From DASQLQ01 sp035629935 (GTDB lineage Bacteria; Actinomycetota; CADDZG01; WHSQ01), in the NCBI GenBank assembly GCA_035629935.1, contig DASQLQ010000116.1, positions 1-22,986 of the forward strand: 22,986 nucleotides of DNA, written 5' to 3'. Shown piece after piece: positions 20,502-22,986 of this stretch. Under the pieces are notes generated by a model that ran no database searches, had not been told where the DNA came from, and was given only the letters and a program-made list of their open reading frames with translations. The position numbers were made by a program, and so were the translations under genes. The stretch's first letter is position 1. Each line of letters opens with the position of its first letter.

Positions 20502-21242
20502 TCAGGCATAAGTGCGCACGAGCTCCAGCACTTCGTCGGCACGTTCGCCCGTGGCCCTTATCCCGGTGGCCAGTTGAGGGTCGAGACGGCGAGCCGCGAT
20601 ACGGCAGAACTCACCCACCGGCCCAGTTACCAGGCAGGCGGAACCCTCGTTACCGAACACCCATGTGTCCCCCGTGGGGGCAGTTAGCTCTGCCCTCACT
20701 GTGGGGGCTGGGCCGCGTCCCGCCCGATCGAACGCGTAGCCGATCGTGCGATGTGCGAGCCATGCGATGTGATGAAGGTGATGGGTGTCGGGGTGCGCGA
20801 TCCTCAGCGGGTCGGCGATGTCGAGCGTGTGGATCCAGTGCTCCGCCAGTCGCGTGGTTGCGAGTGTGCTCGGCTTGAGCGGCGCCGCCGCCCATTGGAC
20901 GGGATGCGCGGGGTCGGCGTCTCGCAGCCCTGCCACGGCTGCTCGGCGCGCCGCGTCCCACCTGGCGAGAACCTCGCCGGGCCTAGCTCCCCGTTCAGCT
21001 CGAACCCACTGCTCCATAGCCTCGTCAACGTTCGATGCTTGGCCGACGGGGATCGGCGCAGGCTGATCTTCGAGGCTTGCTGTCACGGCCTCTTCAGATT
21101 GTGCGAGGTGGAGGACGACATCGCTCACCGACCAGGTCGGACACATGGAAGGCCATGCCCACTGAGTCTCATCCAGCCCGGTCAACAGCGCAAAGAGACG
21201 ATCCTGCTCCGCTTCCAGCACGTCGAATATCTCAGTGTTCAT
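20502..21242 (-). CDS. MDMPI/DinB-like family protein (second copy in window)
   Basis: A 246-residue protein of the same mycothiol-dependent maleylpyruvate isomerase family as the one at 7226-7996, but not closely similar to it. Family markers are MCPTWSVSDVVLHLAQSEEA (33-52, with His45) and TRLAEHWIHTLDIADPL (130-146). In the latter, Glu134-x3-His138 completes the expected zinc site together with His45. The C-terminal domain (about 175-246) includes GPVGEFCRIAARR. I chose the ATG at 21242. An ATG at 21272 would add ten residues and overlap the start of the divergent enoyl-CoA hydratase gene by two bases. Its product may act on a thiol conjugate. It heads an operon with YczE and DUF983 membrane proteins. 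Confidence 0.85.
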   Translation of the reverse strand: MNTEIFDVLEAEQDRLFALLTGLDETQWAWPSMCPTWSVSDVVLHLAQSEEAVTASLEDQPAPIPVGQASNVDEAMEQWVRAERGARPGEVLARWDAARRAAVAGLRDADPAHPVQWAAAPLKPSTLATTRLAEHWIHTLDIADPLRIAHPDTHHLHHIAWLAHRTIGYAFDRAGRGPAPTVRAELTAPTGDTWVFGNEGSACLVTGPVGEFCRIAARRLDPQLATGIRATGERADEVLELVRTYA

Positions 21243-21270
21243 CTTTGCGACTGTAGTGGAGGATGTCGCC

Positions 21271-22131
21271 ATGACTTCCATCCGGATCGAAGACGACCTC
21301 GAACACGGTCCCGCGCTTCGTCACCTCGTTCTATGCCGGCCCGAGGCGTACAACACGATCACCATGGAGCTGAGGGACGAGCTCGATGCCGCCCTCGAGG
21401 ATGCGGACGCAGACGATCGGGTGAAGGTTCTGCTCCTTCGGGCCGAGGGTCCCGCATTCTGCGCCGGATTCGGTCTCGACTGGTCGACGCATGCACAGGC
21501 CGAACTCGAAACGAAAGGGCACACATGGGATTCGGTCCAGGACATCCGTGTGATCAGCCGGTTCGGGAAGACCTTTGCCAAGTTGCACGACATCTCGAAG
21601 CCGACGGTTGCAGCCGTTCAGGGATGGTGCATCGCCGGGGGGACCGACATGATCCTCAATGCCGATCTGATCGTGGCCGGAGAGTCGGCTCGCTTCGGGT
21701 ACCCACCCGCACGCGTGTGGGGGGTTCCGGAAGCGCCGTGGGTCTGGGTAGCGCGACTCGGATTGGAGAAGGCGCGTCGCTATCTCTTCACCGGCGATGA
21801 GATATCGGGGGCCGAAGCGGCCCGGATCGGTTTGGTGCTCGAGTGTGTGGAAGACGAGGAACTACAGACACGTGCCGTCGAGCTCGCCCGGCGGATCGCC
21901 CTCATGCCACTCAATCAACTGCAGATGATGAAGTGGCTGCTCAATGACGTGGCCGGGCACATGTATCGCCCCGACACGAGCCGTTTGCTCGGATTCATGT
22001 TCGATGGAGTGGCTCGACACACTCAAGAGGGACTGGATTTCGTGGCTCGTGCCGAGGAGGTTGGCTGGCGACAGGCGATCAGCGAGCGAGACGACCCGTT
22101 CGGCGACTACGGCAGCCGCCCGCGCCCCTGA
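21271..22131 (+). CDS. Enoyl-CoA hydratase/isomerase (crotonase) family protein
   Basis: A 286-residue crotonase-fold enzyme acting on an acyl-CoA. Oxyanion-hole motifs are present: GPAFCAGFGLDWS (residues about 64-76) and QGWCIAGGTDMIL (about 124-136). A candidate catalytic Glu is in VWGVPEAPW; the Glu of many hydratases at the first position (GGGCE) is Thr-Asp here. This hints at a member with altered chemistry (isomerase, hydrolase or a CoA-lyase-like variant) rather than a straightforward hydratase. The C-terminal helices (MPLNQLQMMKWLLND, GLDFVARAEEVGW) are normal. The ATG at 21271 has GGAGGA eight bases upstream. It is divergent from the MDMPI gene with 28 bases between starts. No CoA ligase or dehydrogenase neighbours are present to name the pathway. 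Confidence 0.92.
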   Translation: MTSIRIEDDLEHGPALRHLVLCRPEAYNTITMELRDELDAALEDADADDRVKVLLLRAEGPAFCAGFGLDWSTHAQAELETKGHTWDSVQDIRVISRFGKTFAKLHDISKPTVAAVQGWCIAGGTDMILNADLIVAGESARFGYPPARVWGVPEAPWVWVARLGLEKARRYLFTGDEISGAEAARIGLVLECVEDEELQTRAVELARRIALMPLNQLQMMKWLLNDVAGHMYRPDTSRLLGFMFDGVARHTQEGLDFVARAEEVGWRQAISERDDPFGDYGSRPRP

Positions 22132-22148
22132 TCGCTTCGTCCTAGGCT

Positions 22149-22170
22149 TGGTCCCATGGGATTGGGACCA
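22149..22170 (+). other. Hairpin covering the start codon of the FHA-EAL gene
   Basis: TGGTCCCA (22149-22156) and TGGGACCA (22163-22170) are exact reverse complements separated by six bases. The first base of the ATG (22156) is the last base of the left arm. In mRNA this would place the start codon at the top of an eight-base-pair stem, and no clear ribosome site precedes it. Translation could be limited, or the true start may be a downstream TTG (22162). Confidence 0.45.
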
Positions 22171-22986
22171 GGGTTGATAACCGGCCAGATCATCTTTCCA
22201 CTCACTCGATCGAGAAACGTCATTGGTCGAACGGATCGTGGTTCGGAGATCTACCCCGACATCGACATCAGTCCACTCGCCGGCGGCACTCTCATCTCTC
22301 GTCGCCATGCCGAGATTGCTCACCGCGACGACGACTTCTACCTGCGCGATCTCGGCTCTCGGCTGGGGACGTTGGTTAACGGCGAGTCGATGGCCGGCGC
22401 CGAGCACCGGCTGGAGGAAGGAGATGCGATCACGATCGGTGGATTGACCCTCACCTTCTCCAAGGGATGCGCCTGGCCGGACGACCTGTTGGCGGAGTGG
22501 AAGCGGGAGGACGCGATGGTCACGGCCTCCACCTCTCTTCCATCGGAACTGCCGTTGATCGCCCAACTGCCCACCGCGTTGCAAGAGGGCCAGGTGCAAC
22601 TCCACTTCCAACCCCAGGTCGTGCTCGAGACAGGCGAGATCCCGAGTGTCGAAGCGCTCATCCGATGGGAGCATCCCGAATTGGGCTCGGTTTCCCCGGA
22701 TCGATACATCTCCCTTGCGGAGGACACCGGCTTCATCCGAGTTCTAACCACGTTTGCACTGAAAGAGGCAGCGAGAGCGATCGCCCAATGGAGAGAGAAA
22801 CGGATACCGGTGACGGTCGGTGTGAACCTCTCGGTCAAAGACCTAGAGGATCCGGCTTTCAGCGACCGGGTGATCGAATCGATCGAGCCGAGAGGTGCGG
22901 TGCCGAAGGATTTCTCGCTCGAGGTCACCGAGGGGGCCGTGATGCACAACCCGGGGATAGCGATCGCGACTCTCGACCACATGGCA
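22156..22986 (+). CDS. FHA-EAL protein, putative c-di-GMP phosphodiesterase (C-terminus beyond window)
   Basis: An open frame of 277 codons that continues past the right edge. Residues about 10-103 are a forkhead-associated domain. The phosphothreonine-binding residues are in NVIGRTDRG (Gly24-Arg25), LISRRHAEI (Ser48, His51) and LVNG (Asn75-Gly76). From about 135 an EAL domain begins: QLHFQPQVVLETGEIPSVEA, then LIRWEHPE, with the EAL triad at 166-168. The next metal/catalytic residues are present as NLSVKDL (Asn224) and LEVTEG (Glu256). The DDFGTG segment should lie just beyond the window. The EAL part looks active, so hydrolysis of c-di-GMP under control of a Ser/Thr-phosphorylated partner is likely. 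It starts 24 bases after the enoyl-CoA hydratase stop, so the two may be co-transcribed. Confidence 0.9.
   Translation, partial: MGLGPGLITGQIIFPLTRSRNVIGRTDRGSEIYPDIDISPLAGGTLISRRHAEIAHRDDDFYLRDLGSRLGTLVNGESMAGAEHRLEEGDAITIGGLTLTFSKGCAWPDDLLAEWKREDAMVTASTSLPSELPLIAQLPTALQEGQVQLHFQPQVVLETGEIPSVEALIRWEHPELGSVSPDRYISLAEDTGFIRVLTTFALKEAARAIAQWREKRIPVTVGVNLSVKDLEDPAFSDRVIESIEPRGAVPKDFSLEVTEGAVMHNPGIAIATLDHMA

Noticed and set aside
20751..21800. Plus-strand open frame of 349 codons across the MDMPI and enoyl-CoA hydratase starts
   Set aside because: It covers two real genes in other frames or strands, is rich in Arg/Gly/Cys and shows no domain.
21862..22674. Minus-strand open frame of 270 codons opposite the enoyl-CoA hydratase and FHA-EAL genes
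   Set aside because: Antisense to two genes with intact catalytic motifs; no motif of its own.
1..22986. Search by eye for tRNA, rRNA, insertion sequences, integrases, att sites and toxin-antitoxin pairs
   Set aside because: None seen. Gene content and base composition look uniform, so there is no sign of a recent mobile island; this is a visual check only.

Overview
This window is GC-rich, densely packed bacterial DNA that reads as chromosome from an actinobacterium (Actinomycetota), probably one without a close cultured relative. The pointers are a FasR-like TetR regulator, a class III adenylate cyclase resembling M. tuberculosis Rv1264, two proteins of the mycothiol-associated maleylpyruvate isomerase (MDMPI/DinB-like) family, an Ada-AlkA fusion, and a DtxR/IdeR-type iron box. 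No rRNA, tRNA, CRISPR array, transposase, integrase or phage gene is visible. No gap between genes exceeds about 210 bases.

Layout. 1-867 (-) is the N-terminal part of sufB, preceded by a near-consensus DtxR/IdeR box (915-933). 950-3724 (-) is a tight four-gene unit, in transcription order hotdog thioesterase, tandem universal stress protein, PIG-L deacetylase, sulfotransferase. 3766-4662 (-) is a membrane GGDEF diguanylate cyclase. 4739-5377 (-) is a secreted Thr-Pro-rich protein. Divergent from it, 5438-7996 (+) holds thioredoxin-TPR, AI-2E family transporter and an MDMPI-family enzyme. 7981-9931 (-) is an alkylation-repair pair (Ada-AlkA fusion, then Ogt). 10003-11349 (-) is a secreted BNR/sialidase-like protein.

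11472-14056 (+) is an acyl-CoA desaturase, a FasR-like TetR regulator and an adenylate cyclase, with a palindrome-rich operator upstream of the desaturase. 14037-15812 (-) is a secreted RTX repeat protein. 16019-16489 (+) is a lipoprotein whose C-terminal domain matches that of the Thr-Pro-rich protein. 16493-17736 (-) is a MarR regulator, a SHOCT membrane protein and a 32-residue membrane peptide, divergent from a DoxX protein (17827-18363, +). A strong bidirectional terminator separates DoxX from a DUF554 protein (18413-19147, -). Then come a small HTH-like protein (+), an MDMPI/YczE/DUF983 operon (-), an enoyl-CoA hydratase (+), and an FHA-EAL protein that runs off the right edge.

Themes: second-messenger signalling (c-di-GMP synthesis and breakdown at opposite ends, cAMP in the middle), lipid and acyl-CoA metabolism under a FasR-like regulator, DNA alkylation repair, stress/redox functions, and several secreted proteins without an assigned job. 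I found no single system that can be proved new. The best leads are the iron box on suf, the shared C-x59-C secreted domain, the FasR-like/desaturase/cyclase unit with its operator, the four-gene PIG-L/sulfotransferase operon, and the 32-residue membrane peptide.
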